Both the position numbers and the translations under genes were made by a program. The notes below the pieces were generated by a model. That model saw only the letters and a program-made list of their open reading frames with translations. It did not search any database and had not been told where the DNA came from. Shown here piece by piece: positions 1-11,112 of a stretch of DNA of 64,000 nt. The stretch is from Plasmodiophora brassicae (taxonomy: Eukaryota > Endomyxa > Phytomyxea > Plasmodiophorida > Plasmodiophoridae), in contig JASFAU010000008.1 in NCBI GenBank assembly GCA_039704465.1, positions 310,001 to 374,000 of the forward strand. The letters are read 5' to 3'. How positions within the stretch are numbered: the stretch's first letter is position 1; each line of letters starts with the position of its first letter.

Positions 1-1
1 C

Positions 2-2156
2 GCATTCGTCAACGACCCGATGGTGCACCGCGTGCTCGCCAACGTATGGGCGGTGCCGCAGTACCTCCAACAGGCAACGTTCGTCGAACCCGGACATCGG
101 GGCCCTTCGATCCCGCTGCACCACCTCATCCTGCTCCACCCGTGGAAGCTGGCCCGGCTCAACCGGGCGAAGGTTCGTTGATGTATTTTGGGACTCGGCG
201 CGCGCGCGCAGTGTCTGACACCTGCGCGCGCATGCAGTTCCTGGTGGACGCGCTCGGCCTGCTGGCGTTCCTGGTCCTGTACACAGTCGTCTGCACGCGG
301 CGGATCCCCGTCAACGTCGGTCCGCGTGTTCACAACGATGACGATGACGACGACAACGCTGACTGCTGTGCCAGGGCACGGTATCGGCGTGGGAGATCGC
401 CGTCTGGGGCCTCGCGGCGGGCTTCATCGTCCGGTCGGTCATGAAGGCGGCCCGGCTGGGTGCTAGGAAATACGTGTCGTCGGGGTGGCACCAGATGGAC
501 GTAATAGGCTGGGCGGCGTTCACGTTGAATGCTATCTGGAGAATAGCGCACGCATCAGCGCCGTCTGTGTCGCCGGCCTCACAGACCGTATGCTGATAGG
601 GAGGATGAGAATGGCCGAGCGGATTGTGACTGGTCGGACACAGGCCGCTGACGTCATGACCAGCGTCGTATCCGTCGCCTTGTGGATGCGTCTCGCGAGT
701 GCATGTACTGTCTGCCCCTCCATCGGCATCCTAACCAGAATGCTGAATTCCTTCGCTCGTGACATCCTGGTCTTCCTCCTGCTCCTTTTCGTTACCATCA
801 TGGGGTACTCCGGTATCCCTATCAGCGGCGGAACCACGTTGCTAACCGTGCTCCTAGGTTTGGTATATCCTTGTCGGTCGCGGTGGGGAACGCTGTCGGC
901 GGGTACGCGACCATTCCCAGGGCCATGTTCACGTTGTACCAGTCAGCGCTCGGCCGTACGTCGCAGTTGCCCTTCAGGGGTTTGGCCCTGGTCGCTCAAA
1001 CAGAGCGTTTTCTGCAGAGTTTGACTTCAGTGCGTTTGCTGGTCTTCCGGATGGGCAGCGTCATCTAGGCCAAGTGCTGCTGTCCCTGTTCCTGTTTGTC
1101 GCCCTTGGTAACGAGCGCCCTCGCGTATACTGTAATCCGTTCGGGAGTTTGATGAAGCTCGATCCCAGTTGTCCTCGTGAACCTGCTGATTGCCATGATG
1201 GTACGTTGCCTGCCGTGTGTCTGCTCTCTGCATCCGGCTAATGATGCCACAGGCGGATACGTACGCGTCGCGGCGTGAACAGAGTGGGAGAGAGTTTCAC
1301 CTGTCATGGTGAGGCAGTCGGGGTTCTTCCCCTGCTCTCGCGAATATCGCTGACTTAATTTGGGCAGGTCGGAAGTGGTATGGGACGTCCACCAGGACGA
1401 CGGCATCCTGCCACCTCCATTCAATACGATCGTCTATCTGTGCACTGCGATAGGCGCCTGCTGCCGTTATACGATGCGCAAATTGAATGTGAACCGGCAC
1501 CGATCTCAGGTGCAGATGAGCCGGAAGCTGGACGTCATCAAGGAGAAAGGCGCATCAGAGCTCGACGACGAGGTCGGCAGCGCGTTCGAGTTCGAAGCGG
1601 ACCAAGCGACAATGTCTCCCGAGTGGATCTGTAAGCGCTGCTTGAGCGTTAACGTCGCCCGAACCGGCCGCGATGACGCCCAGGTCGTTCTCCAATGGAT
1701 GAAGTCCATCCAAGGTCCCGCGAAGTGGGCCCATGCCTATCAGCCAAACTAACACGACGTATATATTCAGGCGGCCTTCTGCAATCGCTCCGTCTGCTTC
1801 CTCGACGATGCGTTGTGCAGTGCTCGAAGTGTAATTCAATGAAGCGAACGATGACTCCCGAGCACAAGCAAACTGAGCTGGTTTCGTTCGCCGTGTTCCT
1901 GCTGCTGATCTGGCTACCATTGGCCGCGATCGTCGCCGGTCCCTACCTCATCGAAGATGCAGTGAAGGAACTGTCGGCGACCTGGGCCAAGAACAGGAAG
2001 AAGAGCAAGCCGGAAGAGAGCCTGGCAACGGTCACCGGGTCGGTGCCGGGCGACCTGATCCAGTTAGCGTCGAGGAGAACGTCGGCAAGAACGCAGGAAT
2101 GGCTGCAGACTGTGTTGAAGGGCATGGATGACGATGCTGATGATATCGTCGAATAG
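2..2156 (+). CDS. TRP/polycystin-like cation channel, 5' end outside window
   Basis: Multi-exon gene entering from the left edge. The exons spell the last transmembrane part of an ion-transport domain: a helix near 232-290, a segment near 390-545 (ending MDVIGWAAFTLNAIWRIA), an S4-S5-like stretch near 690-800 (PSIGILTRMLNSFARDILVF), a pore-helix region near 900-1065 and an S6 motif VNLLIAMM near 1172-1197. After S6 comes the short TRP-type motif W...LPPPFN (about 1375-1430), typical of TRP channels. The chain then continues through an exon with a CxxC (WICKRC), an intron at about 1714-1770 with a clear CTAAC branch motif, a second Cys pair (QCSKC) and one further hydrophobic helix near 1875-1950, before the stop at 2156. 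The extra Cys pairs and terminal helix are not usual for TRPs. Role inferred: cation entry or sensing at a membrane. Exon borders are approximate; the N-terminal half is not seen. Confidence 0.72.
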
Positions 2157-2165
2157 AGCATCCGT

Positions 2166-3007
2166 TTACGATTCGTTAGGTGAGGCTTCAATCGTTTCAG
2201 ATGGGTCAGGAACGACACAGCCGCAGCAACTCCTCCAGACAGTCCACCACGTGTTAGTCGTAGGCGCCATCGTTTCATCTTCAGCCGCGTTCGATTCCGT
2301 TTTGTCAGGGAGGAGCGGTGCTGTCAACGTGTCGTCGTCCGTGCGCCCCTCCTCGCCACTGAAGGCGTCCACGAGGGCAGGTGCAGGGCCTTGTTGCTGA
2401 ACTTCGCCTTCTTCTCCATAAAAGACGCATTCGACACTGACTGACAACATCGGTGGCGAATCAGATTGCAGAAACCGTCGGTTGCCGCGTGATTTGTTGC
2501 CCTTCGCGCGACCTGGAGCCCGTTCCAGACACAGATCAAGCGGCACGTCATAACAAACCGAGCCCCGCTTGACAGCTTCTGCCACGTCGATTCGTCCTTC
2601 CCACCACTTGTTGGTATCGGTGTCGATGTTGACGCGGAACGTCAGCACTGCCGAGCGTATCAGATTATAAGTGGGCAGGGCAGCGAAGGGCCCTACGCTT
2701 TCTCTCGTACACTGAGGCACCCGGCTGCTTGACGAGCGTGCATTTGGTGCCGAACGGTTCTTGCCAAGTGACGGCGCCGTCGTCGGTCGGGCGCCTGGCG
2801 CTCGTCGACAGCAGCGTATCGGGCGAACTCGACGAATGGGCAGAGCACCAGACCACCTTGACGCAGAGTCGAGATGAGCGCACACTGGTCAGACGGGTCC
2901 AGACGTTGCTCGCATACCGACTCGGGGCCACACAGGAGACCCTTGACGTTGCCGATGACAATGAGGAAATTAGCTTGCGTACCAACGTGCTGGGCTAGCG
3001 ATTCCAT
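2166..3007 (-). CDS. NT-C2 domain protein (EEIG1/EHBP1-type C2), N-terminus unresolved
   Basis: Minus-strand exons give a pattern of the NT-C2 family: a strand LCVKVVW, a Ser-rich loop, VTWQEPF and CTLVK (about 2735-2850), then after an intron VLTFRVNI, WWEGRIDVAEAV and MLSVSVECVF (about 2430-2660). The W-x-G-x-IDVAE element is the family's hallmark. NT-C2 proteins act as membrane or Rab/actin adaptors; no catalytic role is expected. The C-terminal 60 residues are acidic and end in a Cys/Trp-rich stretch (WWTVWRSCCGC), possibly a lipid-modified tail. The gene stops at 2166, 10 bp from the stop of the channel on the other strand. An ATG at 3007 follows good context but the splice phase to the next exon does not fit, so upstream exons as far as about 3450 may belong here. 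Confidence 0.55.
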
Positions 3008-3842
3008 GGACGGGAAGATCGAAGGGACGTGCCGCCGTCAAAACTCTGCGGCGGGGGCACCTCAAGTGCAAACGAGTGCTCCTACCCAAACGGCCAACGA
3101 TCAAGGACACCCTCAGTCTCGATGAGTAAATCATTCGAATGACGCCGGGGCTGCGCTGGCCACTGACAATGAATCGGGTTCCGAGTGCAGATGAAGGCAT
3201 TAGCGACAGACGATCCACCGCAAGGGTAACTGCCCCGCATGGCGCTTCCACACATCCGCCAAGCACGTAAAACGTTCCCAGGCATACGTGGAGTGTCGGG
3301 AGGTGGCCCACCTCGTCGACCATATTCGTAAGATGCGGTGGTCGAGAGCATCGCGCGCATGAACGAGCAGGCGAAGTGACCATGTTCGTGAATGCGTCAG
3401 CCGAGGTCGCGCCTGACGCTGACACGGACGCGTTGGTGTTCGACATTCCGTGTATGCCTTGCGAATCGAATCGACAGCGCCGACCACCTCCCGACATTCC
3501 GGGCGGGGGAACGCAACGTCCTCGGGAGCGCTACGCTTGGCAGTTGCCCATGCGGTGTGTGTAGACGCCCTCATCTGCAGTCAGAACCCCCGGTGATGAC
3601 GAACGGCATGTCCCCCCTGCGTAAGAGTGCCGATGGGGCCGACCCCGTTACACCGATGCCATCTGATGTAGGAGCAAACCTCATTGGAGCAAATCTCATT
3701 GCAATACAGCAACACGTGACGACGCCGACTGCGGCGGTGTGGCCCGCGGACTACCGAGACGGGGGTCCTCCGTCGTCCGTCTCCAACCCATTTCGGCAGT
3801 ACTCGCTTCTGGGCCGACCTGTAATACGGTAGTTGCACGACC
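3008..3842. other. Gene-poor interval before the Tonsoku-like gene
   Basis: A minus-strand frame is open from an ATG near 3450 down to about 2970 (starting MSNTNASVSASG). It could be 5' exons of the NT-C2 gene, but no family motif is visible. The plus strand shows nothing convincing. The interval probably contains the divergent promoters of the two flanking genes. Confidence 0.3.
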
Positions 3843-6800
3843 ATGTCGTCAGTGCAGGATCTGGCGCGCCTGCAGCGACAGATGGAGCGAGCCGCGGCGG
3901 TCGGTGACTGGCTGAACGCCGAGTCGTACGCCAACGAGGCAGGCGTGCTGGCCAGGGAGCTCGGCCGGTACTCTCAGTCGGCAACCCTGCACAAAGAACA
4001 GCTGGTGTTCGCCAGGAAGACGGATCAGGCTAGTTGCGTCGTATGTAGGGATGGATGGGCTCACATCGCTGATGACTTACGTAGGCGTCGGCTGATATCG
4101 CGAGAGCATTCCGATTCCTGGGCCTTGCATATCAAGCCGAATTCGAGGACGAGGATACGAATGAGTCTGTGAAGGAGTCCCGCATCGATGAATGCTTGAA
4201 AGCCTGGCTAGAGGCCTACGAGGTCGCGAAGCGCTTGTCGGGTGACTGTCCCGCCTCTCGGCAGGAGTACGGCTACTCGCTTCTCAATCGTATTCGCTGG
4301 ACACACCTCCGCTATAGTGATCGTGTTGACTTGGACCTAGTTGGTGTGGCGTATAACCTTCGGAAACGAAAGGGAGATGCAAAGCTGGCCATTCAGTACC
4401 TTCGAGAATACGTTGACCTTATGAGAGGTCGAGTTCGATCCCACGTCAGCAGCGACGATGACAAGGATGACCTATCCAAGGGAATTTTCCAGCTCGGGGA
4501 GGCCATTGCTGATGTAAGGCATTCTGGGCCTGTATGCTGAGCGTTAATCTGACGCCTGGTTCTCTGCAGTACTATTGCTCGTTTGAGTTTATTGTTGATG
4601 GAGCGAGTGGCGTTGATCCGACCGAAGCTATTGCGCTCTTCGACGAGTTCATACGCACGCACCCGACGTAATCAGTAACGCTGCATTGCATGACATGTGG
4701 CCCTCTCATTATCGTTCTCCAGGTTCGTGCCGGGCTCACTGCACTCTGGCGCTGAGCAGTTTGACCTTTGTAACCAGTCTGGCGAACCATTGCATCTATA
4801 TATCCGACTTCTCAACGCCTTTTGAATCAGAATCCTTTTCGACAAAGGCGTCCTTCTTTCCAACATGGGGGAGCAATACAGCGATGAGGCCGAGTCTGTG
4901 TTAAGGTCGGTTCGCGGCGCTGAATATCGAGTTCCCGCTCGGACTCGTTTGGCGGAATTCCTGCTGGAGCACTTCAGGTTTGCTGACGCCATTGCGGAGC
5001 TGAAATCGGTAATGCACTAATGCATCAACGTTTCGATGACGACTAACCTGTGTACCATGCGTGCAGCTGATAACCGTCAGCAAAGACAACGCCGATATTT
5101 ACGAAGAATACGTAAGCAAGATAGAGGAGATCCAAGACGAGCTAGACCCGTATGAACGCTTGCTCGCAAATGCTGTTGCACTGCTGATGGTTTCTTAGCC
5201 ATAGATCTTCAAAACTTGAGCTGGCACTTGCACTTCGCACACGCGACATGCATTCTTCCGCCGTGCATATATACGATGAAATTCTCCGGTTCGACCTGGA
5301 TGACTTATCACTTCGGCATGAAGCGTGGATGGAGCGGGTACTGTGCATTGTTGGAATGTCGTTCGGGATGCGTCTGATTGGTTTAAGGTCGACACGCTCG
5401 AGAATGAGTTTGATATCACTAGGGATGAGGACGCTGTTTTCATTCCTCCAAACGAAATCGAAGACTCTTTCAGACGTTGCATCAACGAACTATCCGGTCA
5501 CCCTGAACTTCAGCTGCAAGCAATGCACCAGCTTGGTTTGCATTTTGAGAAGTACAACCTGATACCTCAGGCTAAGGAGGTAAAGTGGGGGGCGGGTTTC
5601 AATTCAATCCTCGTGCACCACTTAGTGTCTTTGTCAGACGTTTCAAGAAGTAATCAGAGCAAGCGTTGGCATACCTGTGGGCGACCGGTTTTCGCTTCGC
5701 GCTGAAAAGGCGCTACTCAGAATCAGTTCTCAGCAGCCTTCCCAGAAACACCATGGTATCAGCGCATAAGGAACATAGAAATGCGATATAATATTGGGAC
5801 GCGTAGAAGAGCGCCCTGAAGAAGCGCAATCCACACGGGACACGAGAATATATGAAGAAGGTATATTGTAGTTGTGCGTACTATTGCTATGTATTAGATA
5901 GTGATTATACTGCTGTCCCCGACAGAGTCACGGTCGCCGTCACCATCCAAGCGAGGGTTGGCTAAACTCAAGTCGTCGAGGCCCCGACCTAAAGAATCGG
6001 AATCCGAAACGTCGAGCCAAAGTTCAGGCGAGCTTCTTGAAGATGTCCCTTCAGACGAGGATGGGGTTCCGACAAGTGTTCATCGCCGTCTATGTACGTA
6101 GGGTCACCTGTTGTTCTTTCCATTATAACCGCCTTGCAGATGCAGTTGATCCAATGCACGTTGGTCCCCGGGAAACACCTCGCAGACAGGTCGGGAAGCC
6201 ACAGGATTTATGCACCGTTGAGAACAGCCCAGAACAAGCGGTCAGCTTATATGACAACGTAGAAACGTGTTCTTACGCTCTCCTCAGAGGTTGAAATTAG
6301 CAACGGCCAAGAAAAGCGGCGATATTCGCGAAGTCGCAGACTGCTGCCGCGCCATTGGGGAATGGCTGTGGAATGCTGACAGACCAGCAGAGGCACTACA
6401 GGAGTTCACGAAGCAGCTTGAGTATGAAGTTGCTCTCCGGTGAGGACGATGATAATGGCTAAACTGGCGCAATTTAACTATTGTGGCCAGATGCGAAGAG
6501 GGGCAGATGATAGCGTGCGCCCGTATTTCTCGATGCCACCGTGAACTACGACACTGGGCACTCTCTGTTGAATACGCTGAGAAGGCATGCTTTTGACGTG
6601 ACCCGATGTGGAAGTCGCTACTAACCCCCCGCTCAGTATCTTGGGTTCGCGCGCCCATTGGATGTTATGGAGCGTCATTCGGCTTTATTAGACATAAGCA
6701 CTGTGCTATGGCAGTGGTACATCCACTATGCTCTGGTATTAATGCATATCGCTGCTGACGGTAAGCTTCTTCAGGTCAGAAGAGTTTCTTGAAGTGCCGT

Positions 6801-9800
6801 TTCAATTACCGGCTCGCCACCGATTGCTGAACCGGGCAAGATCATTCCTGGACGAGTCGTTAGATGTCATTAACCAAATCGCGAAGGAGAACCAGAAAGT
6901 CCTTGACGGAAAACTAAGATCGCTCTACAATCTTGTAACGCGTGCATTTCTGAGTAGAGGTGCTTTGTCGCTGATTGCCCGGCGCACTGTTCGAAGGGAA
7001 ACGTGTGCACCGATCTGGGCGATGTGAAAAGCGCTGTGAAGATGTTTCGCGCCGCCCAAACGTTGCTGAAGCGTTGTGACTACGAGCTCGTTGTAGAATT
7101 TTCGTCAATGTGCAGCAACGGCCTCGGCCAGGCTTACCTGGTTGACGAATCGTACGTCTAACGCCCTATTATCTGGTGCAAATAACTGACTTCACGATAG
7201 CTTTCACGAGGCGCGATCGGAATTTCGGCGCGCTCTAAAGTTCTTCGACCAAATTGAGTGCCAAAATCCAGACACTAGGGATCAACGGTCTAAAGCCCTG
7301 ATCAACCTTCTTCAAGCTCACTACCGCTGCTCTGCCGGTTATCCCAGGTTGCTTGTCGCGTTTCGTCAGGTACCTCTCCAGCGCATTCTGATCGGTAACT
7401 GTACGTTAGATTGAGTGACGCAGACCGAGTGCGAAGACAGCTGAGACTTCTTATGGAAGAGGCTGGAGAAAACGATGTGTGGGTTGAAGATGCAGAAAAG
7501 GTGTGGATGGCAAAGATCCGTCTATTTGTGGGGTCTAAAGCAATTGTCAGGCTCTATCCGATTTCGGCACGGCTAAATCGGAAATTCTCAAGTTTAACGA
7601 GCTGTCACAAAACCTTCAGGTTTGGAGCTGCCCTTTCTGCCATGGGTTATGCTGATGTATGGGGTACAGGACGGCGTCCTTGCTGCTGCTAGAGAACTTA
7701 CAATCCGGCGTGAAATGCTCGAGATTGCCGAGTTTCTTAGCAACTTTAGCGAAGTCGCAACGCAGGCATCACACATTGTTGCGTTAACCACTGACAGGTT
7801 TTCCTTTGCCTTCGCTTCGAGTGCCCATATAGTCTGATATTTGATGAAATAGATGCCATCAGCTATCGGCAATGTCGAAGTGGGCAATCGCTTTGCTCAA
7901 GCTTGGGAAATTCTCCCAAGTTGTCGCCGTCGCCCGGCAGCAACTTGAGCTCATTGCCGATGCGAGCAGTCCATCAGACGCTACCGTCCAAGACCACTTC
8001 TGGTGTTTATACCTGCTGGCGTATGCTCAGATGCAACTTCCCGGGGCTCGTCGCGTCGAAATCGACGGCGACTTAGCAGAAATGCGTCGCTTGAAGACGA
8101 CGCTCTGTGGTGAGATCCCCAGCGCTTTCTCCTGTCACTACCTCATGCTGTCCTTCCAGGCAATGCTGTTCATTCAGACTGGCAGGTTACCCAAATGGAA
8201 CTTGCGCTTCTGGAGCTCCAACGAGGAAGCGGGGAAAATGGTGCAGATCCACATCGTATTGAACAGGACATGGACAGACTTCTGTCCTCGGGTGCGGGCT
8301 CGTCACGGGTAGGACGATTTGGGAGATGCCCATTTGTTCCATTGTCGTTCATGTGGTGTATCAGGATATGGAGGAGGATGAAGAATCACCCGATGAAGCA
8401 ATTGTGGTCGCTGCCCGAGCTCCGCCATCTCTCAAACGACCGGTTACCAAGTCCCGGGGTCGGACGCAGCCTAACAGCCGCCTCAAACGACAGCGAGTCG
8501 TTCATCATGCATCAGCTCCATTGCCTCCCGAGAGTGCTCTTCCAGACTTCAGTGATGCTGTCGTTGACATTCGTGACCCGGAGGTACGCTTGCGTGCTCC
8601 ATAATCCGTTGTGTGTGCCCATTTGTCAATCCGTTAACAGGTGCAGTCAGTTGATCTGAACGTTTCACGCGAATCGGACCAACGATCATCGTCGTTGTCG
8701 TCACGCCGGTCGCTGTCGGTGCGAATCGCCATTGAACCGCACACGTTCATTGTCGTCTGTGATGTGGATTCCACAATCAAATGGCTTGCTGATGAGGCTG
8801 CGGATCGGTACTTTCGGCTCGAGCGTCGAAAACCTGTCATTCAGCATCTGCTTTTCAATTTGGCCGTTGTCGATGCCAGTGACCGGGTCGTTTCGCTCGT
8901 TGAAGGGGCATGCATGGGCCCAGGTATTCAAGTTTTGTTCCTGATGGGCGCTTAGTTACTGATCGCGGTGCTATAGGAAGCCACGTTGAGTTCATTGCTG
9001 TCGTCAAGAAATGGGATGCTGTTTCGTTGCAAATGCGATACGATGAAGTGTGTCGAGAAAGCCCCGAAACCTTCGAGCCTGATGAAGACGTTCGTCATCG
9101 CCTTGCTGATCCGGTTTCAAAGTTCGGTGTCGTTACGTAAGGCAGGGTTTGTCCAGGATACACTAATCGTGTGCTTCAGGATCGATCTGACATTCTGTCT
9201 GGCCGGGTCCAAAGGGCTGCTACCGTCGGTGAAAGTACTTCACCACCGCTCGGCCGACATTACCGACCTGCTCTTTGACAATTCTGTTGGTCTACGTGCG
9301 TTCTTGCCATGAAATTGCCCCATTCACAAATTCTTGTGCTCAGGCTTTTGATGACTGCTGTGCTGAGCTCCTGTCTCTTGCTCTCCCCGCATTGTCTTCC
9401 TTGTCGGTTTTGTCACTTTCCAACACGAATATCACTTCAGAAGGCGCTACTATCGTTCTTTCACGTTGCTCAGACTTGGAGACCATTGATCTACACGCGA
9501 ACGATCTCCGGAATGTGCCGGTCATGGCATTCGCTTCCTTCTTCGAAAGAAACGGCCGATTAAAATTCGTCGACATCAGGTGCCTCTCATGCCCGTCCTC
9601 AGGAGCGCTCACTTTAACATGTGTCTATGTAGTTATTGCTGCATCCGATCTGTTTCACTCGGTGATACCACCCGGCTGCCCTTTCTCACATGCTTCCGCG
9701 TCAACGGTAATCCACTCGTGGACGCAACCACTCTCTTGTCTCGACTAGCCGAACAGCCGGCTCTCGCTCGCGTCAACGTCGCGGCAATCGCGTCTATCGA

Positions 9801-10695
9801 TGCCCGAAGCATAGGCGCACTGATCTCCAGGTGCGATGCACTACAAGTTGTGAACGTATGTCATGGCGTTGTTGTTGCAATGTTGTAATGACGGATGAGG
9901 TGGCAGCTGGGGCAGCGATTCGTTTCCAAGGCTTTTGTGGAGGAGTTCGCCTCGTCTCTTCAGATATCAGCGAGCCGGTTGACTGTACTGGATATCAGCG
10001 GAAGTCAGTTAGCACCGAACGCGTTCTCCACTGTAGGCTGTTTGGGCAACCATGTGTCAAAATATCGTGCCTTCTGACACGGGCACTCTGCGAAGCTCTG
10101 TCGCCATCTGTTACAGGCAACGTCGGTGGAGAAATTGGTCCTGGATCACTGCAGAGGTTTATCACCAGCAGCGGAAGACATCATCCCTTTCGTGGAACTC
10201 ATCCTCCAGGTCGGCTATTGTGTCCGATGTGGTCGCTCGTTAACATTGGTTAAATCTTAAATAGGCATCAGCCCTGAATCTCGTGTCTCTTGTGGACTGC
10301 AAACTTGAAGACCAGATCGTCTTGGCGCTGTTCGAAGGCCAGGCATCGCCTTGGCAAATTTCTCGCCCGTTCACTCTTGACCTCGCATACAATGCTATCA
10401 CAACGGTACACGATATTGGCACGTCAACGAGGCTGCTCTGACGCTGTTCAGGATTGTGTCGACCGGGTTCTGTCCGCGATTGGCTCCGAAGGTCGAACGG
10501 GGCTGACAATGTGTCTCCATGCCAACTGTGGCTTCGCCGACTCGCATGTCCAAGTGTGGAGGGGCCGCCACCCTAATCTCAGGTTTCAGACCGTTCGGTA
10601 TATGCCCCTATCAGCGACATAATGACCTCTTTTACTTTGTCGCCAGATTCGTCAAGACACACCAGGTCGACAACCTCGACGTTATGCCTGCTTAG
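3843..10695 (+). CDS. Tonsoku-like protein (TPR - ubiquitin-like - LRR)
   Basis: Long gene with roughly 20 or more exons; frames join through GT-AG introns of about 45-60 nt (for example 6240-6283 joins in frame). The N-terminus has TPR helices like the TONSL/TSK opening (start MSSVQDLARLQRQME, then GRYSQSATLHKEQL). A first TPR block spans about 3843-5600. An acidic Ser-rich linker follows at about 5890-6100, then more TPR at about 6284-8165. A second acidic/basic linker runs 8350-8640. A ubiquitin-like fold follows at 8690-8900, with the motif IKWLADEAADRYF that parallels the WLAEQAAQRYY element of TONSL. Leucine-rich repeats (LSVLSLSNTNITSEGA, LTVLDISGSQLAP) fill 9350-10600, and the stop is at 10695. 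TONSL/TSK reads newly made histones and supports homologous recombination at damaged forks. The ankyrin domain of animal TONSL is absent, as in plant TSK. A two-gene model is less likely because the join at 6240 stays in frame. Confidence 0.75.
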
Positions 10696-11112
10696 AGACT
10701 TCTACTGTATTTATTCCCGTATGGTTGCAAATATTTATACAATATATCGATTCCTATCGCGAGGCTCCTGCACTCGTCGCGTGACCGCATAACGCGCTCG
10801 TAACGAACATTCGCAGGTGCTACCAACGTTGCTGAGTGTAGCCGCTCTGGGAATTGGTAGGGTGCAGCATGCGCCTGCTTCGTCATGGGAATCAGATGCG
10901 GAATCTGGCTGCGGCCCCATTATTGAGCGGTACGCACGACTTCCGGCTGTTTCTTGTGTTCTTGTCTGCCAAACCAAACCGTTCGTTCCTCCAGGCGGTG
11001 TTGTCGTCGAGGCCCCACGGACTGCGTGAACGTTCGGCGCCGCAACTACCGTAGAGGGCACCTCCTAAACCAAGGCCGGCAGCGGCGATCCTGCCACCCC
11101 ACCTGCACGGTA
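10696..11112. other. Intergenic, presumed promoter of the ankyrin gene
   Basis: AT-rich at 10700-10760 (several TATA-like runs), then GC-rich. Frames open through 10954-11112 continue into the ankyrin ORF but lack a signal peptide and have skewed basic composition, so they are taken as leader sequence. Confidence 0.4.
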
